A stretch of DNA of 64,000 nt from JAPWJZ01 sp966211335 (lineage in GTDB: Bacteria > Pseudomonadota > Alphaproteobacteria > Micavibrionales > UBA2020). The notes under the pieces are model-generated. The model had not been told where the DNA came from, ran no database searches, and saw only the letters and a program-made list of their open reading frames with translations. Each line of letters begins with the position of its first letter. The first letter of the stretch is position 1. Where the stretch lies: positions 1,178,001-1,242,000 of the forward strand of contig CBIHNF010000001.1 in NCBI GenBank assembly GCA_966211335.1, written 5' to 3'. Position numbers and translations under genes: made by a program. Positions 1-7,334 of the stretch are shown here, piece after piece.

Positions 1-917
1 TCACGCCGCTCTCCGCCTTTATGCTGGCGGGACTTTGCAATGAAGCGGGTTTTCCGGTGGGAGTCGTGAATATCCTCCACGGCAAGGGCCCAAAGATCGG
101 CGCAGCGATTACGGCGCATGCGAAAATACCTGCCATTTCCTTCACCGGCGGCACCGCGACGGGGCGGGAGATTTACACGGGCGGGGCCAAACGCCTCAAA
201 AAAATCTCCCTCGAACTCGGCGGCAAGAACCCGACTATTGTTTTTGATGATGCTAATTTTGATTTGGCCGTGACCGGTGCCAAAATGGCGGGCTTCACCA
301 ATCAGGGTCAGATCTGCCTCTGCGGTTCGCGCATTCTTGTGCAGCAGAGTATTTTCGAGAAATTCAAAACCGCTTTCGTGCGCGAGGTGCAGGCGTTGAC
401 GCTTGGCGACCCTGAGCATATCGACACCATCCTCGGCGCCATGGTCTCCAAGCCGCACATGGAAAAAGTGCTCGGCTATATCGACCTTGCCGAGAAAGAA
501 GGCGGTAAAATTCTGACCGGCGGCAACCGCCGCATCATTCCCGGCCGCTGTGCCAATGGCTATTTCATTGAACCGACGGTGATTGAAGGCCTTGCCGAAA
601 CCTGCCGCACCAATCAGGAAGAAATCTTCGGCCCCATCGTCACGCTGATACCCTTCACTGATGAAGCCGAGGCCATCCATATCGCCAATAGCACCGAATA
701 CGGCCTTGCCGCCTCTATCTGGACGGAAGACAAAGCCCGCGCCGCGCGCGTCGCTGAAAAAATCGACAGCGGCATCGTCTGGCTGAACTGCTGGAATATG
801 CGCGACCTGCGCACGCCCTTCGGCGGCATGAAGAATTCCGGTGTGGGTCGCGAAGGGGGCCTGCGCGCACTCGAATTTTTCACGGAAGAAAAAACAATCT
901 GCCGCCCCGCGGCCTGA
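1..917 (+). CDS. 2-aminomuconate-6-semialdehyde dehydrogenase (ALDH family), 5' truncated by window
   Basis: NAD-dependent aldehyde dehydrogenase expected to oxidise 2-aminomuconate 6-semialdehyde to 2-aminomuconate. The reading frame is open from base 3 (T-P-L-S-A-F), so the start lies upstream and about the C-terminal 300 residues are present. Visible ALDH signatures are the SFTGGTATG cofactor loop, the LELGGKNP catalytic-Glu motif, and the catalytic Cys in NQGQICLCG (codon 315-317). Further on are EEIFGPIV and the C-terminal PFGGMKNSGVGREGG. The family is clear. The substrate is inferred from the downstream aminomuconate, hydroxyanthranilate and kynurenine genes; the closest named homologues would be NbaE/AmnC, or the related hydroxymuconic semialdehyde dehydrogenases. 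It ends 14 bp before the deaminase gene, which has an AAGGAG ribosome site, so the two are co-transcribed. Confidence 0.85.
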   Translation, partial: TPLSAFMLAGLCNEAGFPVGVVNILHGKGPKIGAAITAHAKIPAISFTGGTATGREIYTGGAKRLKKISLELGGKNPTIVFDDANFDLAVTGAKMAGFTNQGQICLCGSRILVQQSIFEKFKTAFVREVQALTLGDPEHIDTILGAMVSKPHMEKVLGYIDLAEKEGGKILTGGNRRIIPGRCANGYFIEPTVIEGLAETCRTNQEEIFGPIVTLIPFTDEAEAIHIANSTEYGLAASIWTEDKARAARVAEKIDSGIVWLNCWNMRDLRTPFGGMKNSGVGREGGLRALEFFTEEKTICRPAA

Positions 918-931
918 AAAGGAGAAAACAA

Positions 932-1357
932 ATGACACAAGCAGCAGGACATATTTCCGACAAAGCGCCCGAACCGGTTGGCGCCTATCCACATTCGCGC
1001 CGCGTCGGCAATTTGTTGTTCCTCTCGGGCGTCGGCCCACGCAAGAAGGGTAGCAAGGATATTCCCGGCGTGACGCTGGATGCTGACCGCAATATCACCG
1101 CCTACGACATTGAAACCCAGTGCCACAGCGTTTTTGAAAACGTGAAGAACATTCTTGAATCCTCCGGCGCGTCTTGGGACGACCTTGTCGATGTCACCGT
1201 CTACCTCACCAATATGAAAGCTGATTTCAAGACGTACAACCGCCTCTGGGCCGAATACTTCGGCAAAAACCCGCCCTGCCGTACGACGGTGGAGGTGACG
1301 GCGCTGCCGACGCCCATCGCCATCGAGCTGAAATGCATCGCTGTGATGAAGGATTAA
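932..1357 (+). CDS. nbaF: RidA-family protein, probable 2-aminomuconate deaminase
   Basis: A 141-aa YjgF/YER057c/UK114 (RidA) family protein. It contains the segment around PEPVGAYPHSRRVGNLLFLSG, a VTVYLTNM stretch, and a Pro/Cys/Arg substrate pocket in NPPCRTTVEVTALP, where the Arg is the conserved RidA ligand. The position between the semialdehyde dehydrogenase and the hydroxyanthranilate dioxygenase matches the RidA-type 2-aminomuconate deaminases (AmnD/NbaF), which release ammonia from 2-aminomuconate to give 4-oxalocrotonate. A generic enamine/imine deaminase is the alternative, and the family alone does not separate the two. The start is supported by AAGGAG 7 bp upstream. Its stop is 3 bp before the next start. 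Confidence 0.8.
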   Translation: MTQAAGHISDKAPEPVGAYPHSRRVGNLLFLSGVGPRKKGSKDIPGVTLDADRNITAYDIETQCHSVFENVKNILESSGASWDDLVDVTVYLTNMKADFKTYNRLWAEYFGKNPPCRTTVEVTALPTPIAIELKCIAVMKD

Positions 1358-1360
1358 CCT

Positions 1361-1888
1361 ATGCGCGCCCCGTTCAATTTCAAAAAATGGATCGATGATA
1401 ACCGCCATGACCTCAAGCCGCCCGTCGGCAACAAGCAGGTTTTTGAAGACAGCGATTTCATCATCATGGCGGTCGGCGGCCCCAACAGCCGCAAGGATTA
1501 CCACGATGATCCGGGCGAAGAGTTTTTCTTCCAGATCGAGGGAGACATGACCCTTCGCATCATGGAAAACGGCAAGCCCCGCGACATCGACATTCGCGAA
1601 GGCGACATGTTTTTGCTGTCTGCCCATGTGCCGCATTCGCCGCAGCGCAAAGCCAATACCGTCGGTCTTGTCGTGGAGCGCAAGCGCGACAGCGCGGAAC
1701 TCGACGGCTTCCAGTGGTATTGCGACGAGTGCCATACCAAACTGCATGAAGAATATCTGCCGCTGCAGAATATCGTGAAAGACCTGCCGCCGCTGTTCGA
1801 CCGTTTCTGGAACAATGAAGATGCGCGGAAATGCAAAGCCTGCGGCCATGTTATGCCGCTGCGCGAAAACCGCAAGAAGGCCGATTGA
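1361..1888 (+). CDS. nbaC: 3-hydroxyanthranilate 3,4-dioxygenase
   Basis: A 175-aa cupin enzyme that opens the ring of 3-hydroxyanthranilate to 2-amino-3-carboxymuconate semialdehyde using Fe(II) and O2. The iron ligands are visible as His48 and Glu54 in HDDPGEEFFFQ and His92 in SAHVPHSPQR. The bacterial-type C-terminal rubredoxin-like second iron site is present as Cys121-x-x-Cys124 and Cys158-x-x-Cys161. Length and motif order match the bacterial NbaC class. The start lies 3 bp after the previous stop, and its own TGA overlaps the ATG of the decarboxylase gene, so translation is probably coupled. Confidence 0.95.
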   Translation: MRAPFNFKKWIDDNRHDLKPPVGNKQVFEDSDFIIMAVGGPNSRKDYHDDPGEEFFFQIEGDMTLRIMENGKPRDIDIREGDMFLLSAHVPHSPQRKANTVGLVVERKRDSAELDGFQWYCDECHTKLHEEYLPLQNIVKDLPPLFDRFWNNEDARKCKACGHVMPLRENRKKAD

Positions 1889-3006
1889 TGGAACGCTGGG
1901 ATGTCCATACCCATACCACCCTATCGCCGGACACGTTTTCGGCGCTGGAAAAATTCCGCCATTACGCCGATTTCATCCGCGTGCGCAAACATGCAACCAA
2001 GCCCTGCTGCGCGGAATTAGTAAATGCCAAGGGCGAAGTGCAGCGCATTATCGAGGATAATTCCTATGATGGCGCGGCGCGGATTGCTGACTGCGACAAA
2101 TACGGCGTCACGCTGCAGGTACTGTCCCCCACGCCGATGATGCTGCCGGATTACGTCGACAATGAAGCCGATGCGCTCGCCATCTGCCAGATTTTGAATG
2201 ATGATAATGCGGCGACGGTGAAGAAATTCCCGGGCCGCTTCCTGGCGCTTGGCGCGCTGCCCATGCAGTTCACCGATGCCGCGATACGGGAGATGGAGCG
2301 CATTAAGGCCGCGCACCGCATCAACGGCATCGAAATCAATACCAACATCAATGGCATTGAACTGGATGATGTGAAGCTTTTTCCTGTGTTTGAGGCAGCG
2401 GAAGAACTGGGCATGGCCGTCTTCATCCACCCCTGGGGCGGCTTTATGCAGCCGACAGAAGCGCGGTTGCAAAAGCGCATGAACGCCAACCGCAACTGGC
2501 GGCCCTGGCTCATCGGCATGGCGATGGAAACCGCGCTGGCCTTTGATTCCATGCGCTGCGGCGGCGTGCACGAAAGGCTGCCGAAACTCCGTTGCCTCTA
2601 CGCCCATGGCGGCGGCGCGACCGGCGCGCTGCTTGGCCGTCTTGAACACGGCGCCTATTGCCGGCCGGATTTATTTGCGCAGCAATCGCAGCTGAATCCC
2701 TATGACACCATCAAAAAATGCGGCGTCTATGTCGATACGCTGGTGCACAATGAATCCGTGCTGAAAATGCTGATCGAGAAATTCGGCGTTGAGCGCATCG
2801 CCATGGGCTCCGACTATCCCTATCCGCTGGGTGAGATTGACCCGTTCGATGCCGCCACAGGCCTCGACCCCAAAGGCAATAAGTGCCCCTATAAAACCGC
2901 CAAGGGCATTTATCCCGGCCATATTGTCGATCATTTGTCACTTGCCGAGACAGACAAGGCGCGGATTTTTGCGGGTACGGCAAAAGAATGGCTGGGCGTG
3001 GCATGA
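1888..3006 (+). CDS. nbaD: 2-amino-3-carboxymuconate-6-semialdehyde decarboxylase (ACMSD)
   Basis: A 372-aa amidohydrolase-superfamily decarboxylase acting on the unstable dioxygenase product to give 2-aminomuconate semialdehyde. The Zn-binding HxH lies at the N-terminus (His7 and His9 in WDVHTHTT), followed by a HPWGG His, a YAHGGGA block and a late Asp in GSDYPYPLGEIDP. An in-frame ATG at 1831 would add 19 residues, but the ATG at 1888 overlaps the preceding TGA and puts the HxH at the position usual for the family, so it is preferred. Slightly longer than typical bacterial ACMSD (about 335 aa). The stop overlaps the next start. Confidence 0.93.
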   Translation: MERWDVHTHTTLSPDTFSALEKFRHYADFIRVRKHATKPCCAELVNAKGEVQRIIEDNSYDGAARIADCDKYGVTLQVLSPTPMMLPDYVDNEADALAICQILNDDNAATVKKFPGRFLALGALPMQFTDAAIREMERIKAAHRINGIEINTNINGIELDDVKLFPVFEAAEELGMAVFIHPWGGFMQPTEARLQKRMNANRNWRPWLIGMAMETALAFDSMRCGGVHERLPKLRCLYAHGGGATGALLGRLEHGAYCRPDLFAQQSQLNPYDTIKKCGVYVDTLVHNESVLKMLIEKFGVERIAMGSDYPYPLGEIDPFDAATGLDPKGNKCPYKTAKGIYPGHIVDHLSLAETDKARIFAGTAKEWLGVA

Positions 3007-3758
3007 GCAGCATCGCGCTGACGTATAAAGGGCGGCAGGCCGATCTCGCCAACCCCATCGATATCTCCATCGCGGTCACCGGTGCGGCATCACAGCTGAA
3101 GGCCTTTGGCAGCGATGGCGCGGAAGTTGCACCTTATCGCGCCGGCAGTTTTGTCGGTGATGTCGCGCAAGGCGGCAGTTGCAATTGCGCCATGTATCAT
3201 TTTAGCCCGCATCTTCACGGCACCCATACCGAAGGCGTGGGGCATATCACGGCGCAGAAATTTCCTGTGCATCAGCTGCTCAAAAGCGGGTTGATGCCTT
3301 GCGTGTTGGTGACGGTAAGCCCCGTTGCTGATAATGGCGATATGGTCATTGCTAAAAATTCCCTGCCGGACGCGAATGATTTTTTGACGGCCTTGATTGT
3401 GCGCACAAAACCCAACGATGGCGGGAAAGTGACGCGTGACTATGCGCATCGGCCGGCCGCCTATTTCACTGCGGAGGCGATGCTGCATATCGTTTCACTT
3501 GGCGTGCAGCACTTGCTCTGCGATTTGCCCTCCGTCGACAAGTCGGATGATGGTGGCCGGCTGGAAGCGCATCGTATTTTCTGGGGCGTTGCTGCCGGTG
3601 AAACGAAAGTCACCAGGCCTTCACACAAAACAATCACCGAGCTGGTCTATGTGCCGGATGAAATGCAAGACGGTAATTATTTCCTCGACCTGCAGCTGGC
3701 GGCCTTCGACGGCGATGCCGCGCCCAGCCGTCCCGTTTTATACAAGGTGCTGCCATGA
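3003..3758 (+). CDS. Cyclase-family metal hydrolase, candidate kynurenine formamidase
   Basis: A 251-aa protein of the cyclase/kynurenine-formamidase fold. The metal-binding motif is His72-Gly-Thr-His75-Thr-Glu77 followed by GVGH, where classical KynB (about 210 aa) has HxGTHxDxPxH. The N-terminus carries an ANPIDISIAV stretch and the core a GSFVGDVAQGGSCNC segment, resembling the longer cyclase-family proteins seen in Bacteroidetes rather than canonical KynB. It sits between ACMSD and kynureninase and overlaps both by ATGA, so N-formylkynurenine is the natural substrate guess. That function is inferred from position; the family also contains other hydrolases. The ATG at 3003 is preferred over an in-frame start at 2988 because of the overlap. 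Confidence 0.78.
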   Translation: MSSIALTYKGRQADLANPIDISIAVTGAASQLKAFGSDGAEVAPYRAGSFVGDVAQGGSCNCAMYHFSPHLHGTHTEGVGHITAQKFPVHQLLKSGLMPCVLVTVSPVADNGDMVIAKNSLPDANDFLTALIVRTKPNDGGKVTRDYAHRPAAYFTAEAMLHIVSLGVQHLLCDLPSVDKSDDGGRLEAHRIFWGVAAGETKVTRPSHKTITELVYVPDEMQDGNYFLDLQLAAFDGDAAPSRPVLYKVLP

Positions 3759-5023
3759 CATTTTCAACCGGCGCGGATGCCGCCAAAAAACTTGATGCGG
3801 AAGATAAGCTTGCGCCCTTCCGCCAACAATTCCACATTCCGAAAGCGCCGGATGGCGGGGAGAGTATTTACCTTTGCGGCAATTCGCTGGGCTTGCAGCC
3901 CGTCACGGTCGAGGCCGAGCTGATGCAGGAACTGGCCGACTGGAAAACTCTCGGTGTCGAAGGCCACTTCCACGCCAAAAACCCCTGGCTGCCGGCGCAT
4001 GAGGAAGTCTCCGCGCTTGCGGCGGAACTCGTTGGTGCAAAGAAATCCGAAGTCGTCATGATGAACGGCCTTACGGGCAACCTGCACCTGATGATGGTGT
4101 CTTTTTATCGCCCCACGAAGACGCGCTATAAAATCCTCATCGAGAATACGCCGTTTCCGTCTGACCGCTATGCGGTGGACTCGCAGGCGCGCTTCCATGG
4201 CTTTGATCCCGCCGAGGCGATCATCGAGCTGCAGCCGCGCGCGGGCGAAATTACCCTGCGTCAGGAAGATATTGAAAACGCCATCAAAAAGCAGGGCCAT
4301 GAAATCGCGCTGATCCTGATCGGCGGCGTACATTATTATACGGGCCAGTTCTTTGACCTTGCGGCGATTACCAAGTCGGGGCATGCGGCTGGCTGCATTG
4401 TCGGCTTTGACCTTGCCCATGCCGTCGGCAACGTCGAATTGCAGCTGCACGACTGGGGCGTGGATTTTGCCTGCTGGTGCAGCTATAAATATATCAACTC
4501 CGGCCCCGGCGCCGTGGCGGGCTGCTTTGTGCATGAACGCCATGCTAACAGTTTTGACCTGCCGCGGTTTGCCGGCTGGTGGGGGCATGATAAATCGACG
4601 CGCTTTAAAATGGGCCCGCATTTCCAGCCCATGGCCGGGACGGAAGGCTGGCAGCTTTCCAACCCGCCGATCCTCGCGCTGGCGGCCTGCCGCGCGTCCT
4701 TGAAAATATTCGCCGCCGCCGGCATGAAGAATTTACGCGCCAAGAGCGAGACATTAACCGCCTACCTCGAATTCCTCCTCACGCAGGATAGAATTCCGGG
4801 GCTTAAAATCATTACGCCGGATAACGTTGCGCAGCGCGGTTGCCAGCTGTCGCTCACCCTTGAAAACGGGCGCAAAATTTTTGAAGGCCTGACAAAGGCC
4901 GGCGTCATCTGCGATTGGCGGGAGCCCGACTGCATCCGCATCGCGCCGGTACCGCTTTACAATTCATTCACCGATGTCTACCGCTTTGACCAGGCCTTGC
5001 GCCGCGTTGCAGGTGCGTTATGA
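3755..5023 (+). CDS. kynU: Kynureninase
   Basis: A 422-aa PLP-dependent fold-type I enzyme that cleaves kynurenine or 3-hydroxykynurenine to anthranilate or 3-hydroxyanthranilate plus alanine. Recognisable features are YLCGNSLGLQP near the N-terminus, the FDLAHAVGN Asp/His cofactor motif, and the Schiff-base Lys245 in CSYKYINSGPG followed by AGCFVHE. The length matches the family. Its ATG overlaps the preceding TGA and its own TGA (5021-5023) overlaps the monooxygenase ATG. With kmo next door the in vivo substrate is probably 3-hydroxykynurenine. Confidence 0.96.
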   Translation: MTFSTGADAAKKLDAEDKLAPFRQQFHIPKAPDGGESIYLCGNSLGLQPVTVEAELMQELADWKTLGVEGHFHAKNPWLPAHEEVSALAAELVGAKKSEVVMMNGLTGNLHLMMVSFYRPTKTRYKILIENTPFPSDRYAVDSQARFHGFDPAEAIIELQPRAGEITLRQEDIENAIKKQGHEIALILIGGVHYYTGQFFDLAAITKSGHAAGCIVGFDLAHAVGNVELQLHDWGVDFACWCSYKYINSGPGAVAGCFVHERHANSFDLPRFAGWWGHDKSTRFKMGPHFQPMAGTEGWQLSNPPILALAACRASLKIFAAAGMKNLRAKSETLTAYLEFLLTQDRIPGLKIITPDNVAQRGCQLSLTLENGRKIFEGLTKAGVICDWREPDCIRIAPVPLYNSFTDVYRFDQALRRVAGAL

Positions 5024-6363
5024 CGGATGTCATTGATATTGTCGGCGGCGGTTTGACCGGGCCCTTGATGGCGCTCTATCTGGCGCGCAAAAATTTTACC
5101 GTGCGCCTGCATGAACGCCGCGGCGATATGCGCAAGGCCAGCGCGGATGAAGGCCGCTCCATCAATCTCGCCCTCTCCGCGCGCGGCATCAAAGCGCTTG
5201 AGGAAGTGGGGCTGAAGGAACAGGTCTTTAAAATCTGCATCCCCATGACGGGCCGCATGGTGCATGACCTTGCCGGCAATACCGTGCTGCAGCCCTACGG
5301 GCAGAAAGACAGCGAAGTCATTTATGCCGTCTCGCGCGGCCAGCTCAACCGTCTGCTGCTGGATGCGGCGGAGCGGGCGGGCGTTTCCATCGCCTTCAAC
5401 CGGCGCTGCAGCGCCTATGACATCGAGAAAAATATTCTCCATTTCGAGGAGGAGCGTCAGGTGGAAGCCGGCATTGTGATCGGGGCGGATGGGGCAGGCT
5501 CCGCCGTGCGCAAGGCGCTCATGGCGCGCAACCCTACCTTTGCCTTCAGCAATGAAACGCTGGATTACAGCTACAAAGAACTTGAAATTCCGCCCGCGCC
5601 CAATAGCGGCTTTCAACTGGAGCGGACGGCGCTGCACATCTGGCCGCACAAGAATTTCATGATGATCGCGCTGCCGAATACCGAAGGTAGCTTTACCTGT
5701 ACGCTGTTCTACAAAACACACGGCGAGGAAAGCTTCGACCAGCTGATAGATGAAAAATCGGTGATGGATTTTTTCATCGACCGCTTCCCCGACGCCGTGC
5801 CGCTGATGCCGCGGCTGCTGGAAGATTTTTTTGCTAATCCCACCGGTGCGCTCAATACTGTTAAATGCGCACCATGGCATGAAGGCGGCAGGGCGGTCAT
5901 TCTGGGCGATGCCGCCCATGCCATCGTGCCCTTCTTCGCGCAGGGCATGAACAGCGGGTTCGAGGATTGTTCTTTCCTCAACAGTCTTGTCAGCGCCGGT
6001 AAAAACGACTGGGAAAAAATCTTCGCCGCCTTCACGGCGGGCCGCAAGCCGAATGCCGATGCGATTGCCGATATGGCCGTCGAAAATTTCATCGAGATGC
6101 GCGACCTTGTGACCGACCCGCATTTTATATTGAAGAAGAAAGTCGGCTTCGCGCTTGAAAAGCGCTGGCCGGATAAATTCATCCCGCGCTATTCCATGGT
6201 CGTCTTCCGCGCCGATATTCCCTATGCGGAGGCGAAAGCGCGCGGCATGGCGCAGGATAAAATCCTTGAAACCCTCTGCGCAGGTATTTCCTCGGTGGAG
6301 GAGTTAAACTGGGAGCTGGCCGAAAAACTGCTCAATGAGGTGCCGGCAAGGAAAACCGCATGA
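5020..6363 (+). CDS. kmo: Kynurenine 3-monooxygenase
   Basis: A 447-aa FAD-dependent aromatic hydroxylase converting L-kynurenine to 3-hydroxykynurenine with NADPH and O2. The N-terminal dinucleotide motif is DIVGGGLTGPLMALYLAR, the second FAD motif is VILGDAAHAIVPFFAQGMN, and INLALSARG with an Arg-rich substrate segment matches KMO. The C-terminal part is likely amphipathic, as in membrane-associated KMOs. Starts by ATGA overlap with kynU and ends in the same way with the next gene. With kynU and the dioxygenase it defines the 3-hydroxyanthranilate route rather than the anthranilate route. Confidence 0.95.
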   Translation: MTDVIDIVGGGLTGPLMALYLARKNFTVRLHERRGDMRKASADEGRSINLALSARGIKALEEVGLKEQVFKICIPMTGRMVHDLAGNTVLQPYGQKDSEVIYAVSRGQLNRLLLDAAERAGVSIAFNRRCSAYDIEKNILHFEEERQVEAGIVIGADGAGSAVRKALMARNPTFAFSNETLDYSYKELEIPPAPNSGFQLERTALHIWPHKNFMMIALPNTEGSFTCTLFYKTHGEESFDQLIDEKSVMDFFIDRFPDAVPLMPRLLEDFFANPTGALNTVKCAPWHEGGRAVILGDAAHAIVPFFAQGMNSGFEDCSFLNSLVSAGKNDWEKIFAAFTAGRKPNADAIADMAVENFIEMRDLVTDPHFILKKKVGFALEKRWPDKFIPRYSMVVFRADIPYAEAKARGMAQDKILETLCAGISSVEELNWELAEKLLNEVPARKTA

Positions 6364-7334
6364 AATTCATTGTCGCCCTGTTGCTGCTGCTGACGATATC
6401 CACCCCCGCACTTGCCGCCGATCATACGGCAGAGGTGCTGGACCGCAAATATACGGTTTATGTGCCGGATGCTTTGGAAGGGCAGGAAAATTTGCCTGTC
6501 GTCCTGCTGCTGCATGGTGGCGGCGGTAATGCGGCGCAGATGCGGCAGATGACGGGGTTTGATGCCGTGGCCGATCGCCATAAATTTATTGCGGTTTACC
6601 CGGAAGGCACCGGCATCAACCTGCTCGGCAAGAAAATCCTCACCTGGAATGCGGGACTGTGCTGCGGCGCTTCGGTCAAAAAGAACGTTGATGACACCGG
6701 ATTTTTGGCGGCGGTGATAGACGATGTCGTCAAAACCTATCATGCCGATGCGCATCGCGTCTATGCGACCGGCCATTCCAACGGCGGCATGATGAGCTAC
6801 CGGCTTGCCTGCGAGGTGCCGGAAAAGCTGGCAGCCATCGCGCCCAATGCCAGCACGAATGTTTTTTCGCCCTGCAACCCTGCGCGCCACGTGCCGGTGC
6901 TGGATATCCACGGCACCGCAGACCCTTGCGTGCCCTATAACGGCGGGGAAAGCTGCGGCGGCTGTTTTTCAAAAATTCTTGGCGACCATTTCCACCTTTC
7001 CGGTGATCACTGGCCCTGCGGCTCCACACCGGAAGGGGTGAAGGCGGAAGCGAAGGCCGCCGGCTGCGGTTTGGAAACTGAAACGGTTTTCCAGCGCGGT
7101 TCGGTTACCTGCATCCGCTATAACTGCCCGGTGGGCAGCGGCGTAGGGCTGTGCTCGATAGCCGGCGCGGGTCACCGCTGGGCGGGTTCGACCGATATCG
7201 GCGGCGCGGGCTGCGCCAAAGACCCTGATCGCAAAATGTGCACCCGCTACGGCGATATCACCGGCCCCCTCAACAGCGACGTCGATGCGGGCGAACTGGC
7301 CTGGATCTTTTTTAAGGACTTTAAAATTCCATGA
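6360..7334 (+). CDS. Secreted PHB-depolymerase/feruloyl-esterase-like hydrolase (CE1, LpqC type)
   Basis: A 324-aa alpha/beta hydrolase with a clear Sec signal peptide (hydrophobic residues 4-16, then TPALAA). The nucleophile is Ser140 in ATGHSNGGMM, the acid is Asp188 in TADPCVPY, and the base is His272 in GAGHRWAGS. The oxyanion region is LLLHGGGGNAAQM. Several Cys pairs suggest disulfides in an exported enzyme. The family includes poly(3-hydroxybutyrate) depolymerases and feruloyl or acetylxylan esterases, and the sequence does not decide between them. It is joined to kmo by an ATGA overlap and to the GH3 gene by ATGATG, so despite the different biochemistry it appears to belong to the same transcript. 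A glycan esterase working with the GH3 enzyme is a reasonable inference. Confidence 0.85.
   Translation: MKFIVALLLLLTISTPALAADHTAEVLDRKYTVYVPDALEGQENLPVVLLLHGGGGNAAQMRQMTGFDAVADRHKFIAVYPEGTGINLLGKKILTWNAGLCCGASVKKNVDDTGFLAAVIDDVVKTYHADAHRVYATGHSNGGMMSYRLACEVPEKLAAIAPNASTNVFSPCNPARHVPVLDIHGTADPCVPYNGGESCGGCFSKILGDHFHLSGDHWPCGSTPEGVKAEAKAAGCGLETETVFQRGSVTCIRYNCPVGSGVGLCSIAGAGHRWAGSTDIGGAGCAKDPDRKMCTRYGDITGPLNSDVDAGELAWIFFKDFKIP

Noticed and set aside
614..1849. 411-codon minus-strand frame opposite the dehydrogenase, RidA and dioxygenase genes
   Set aside because: It spans three real genes with catalytic motifs intact on the plus strand.
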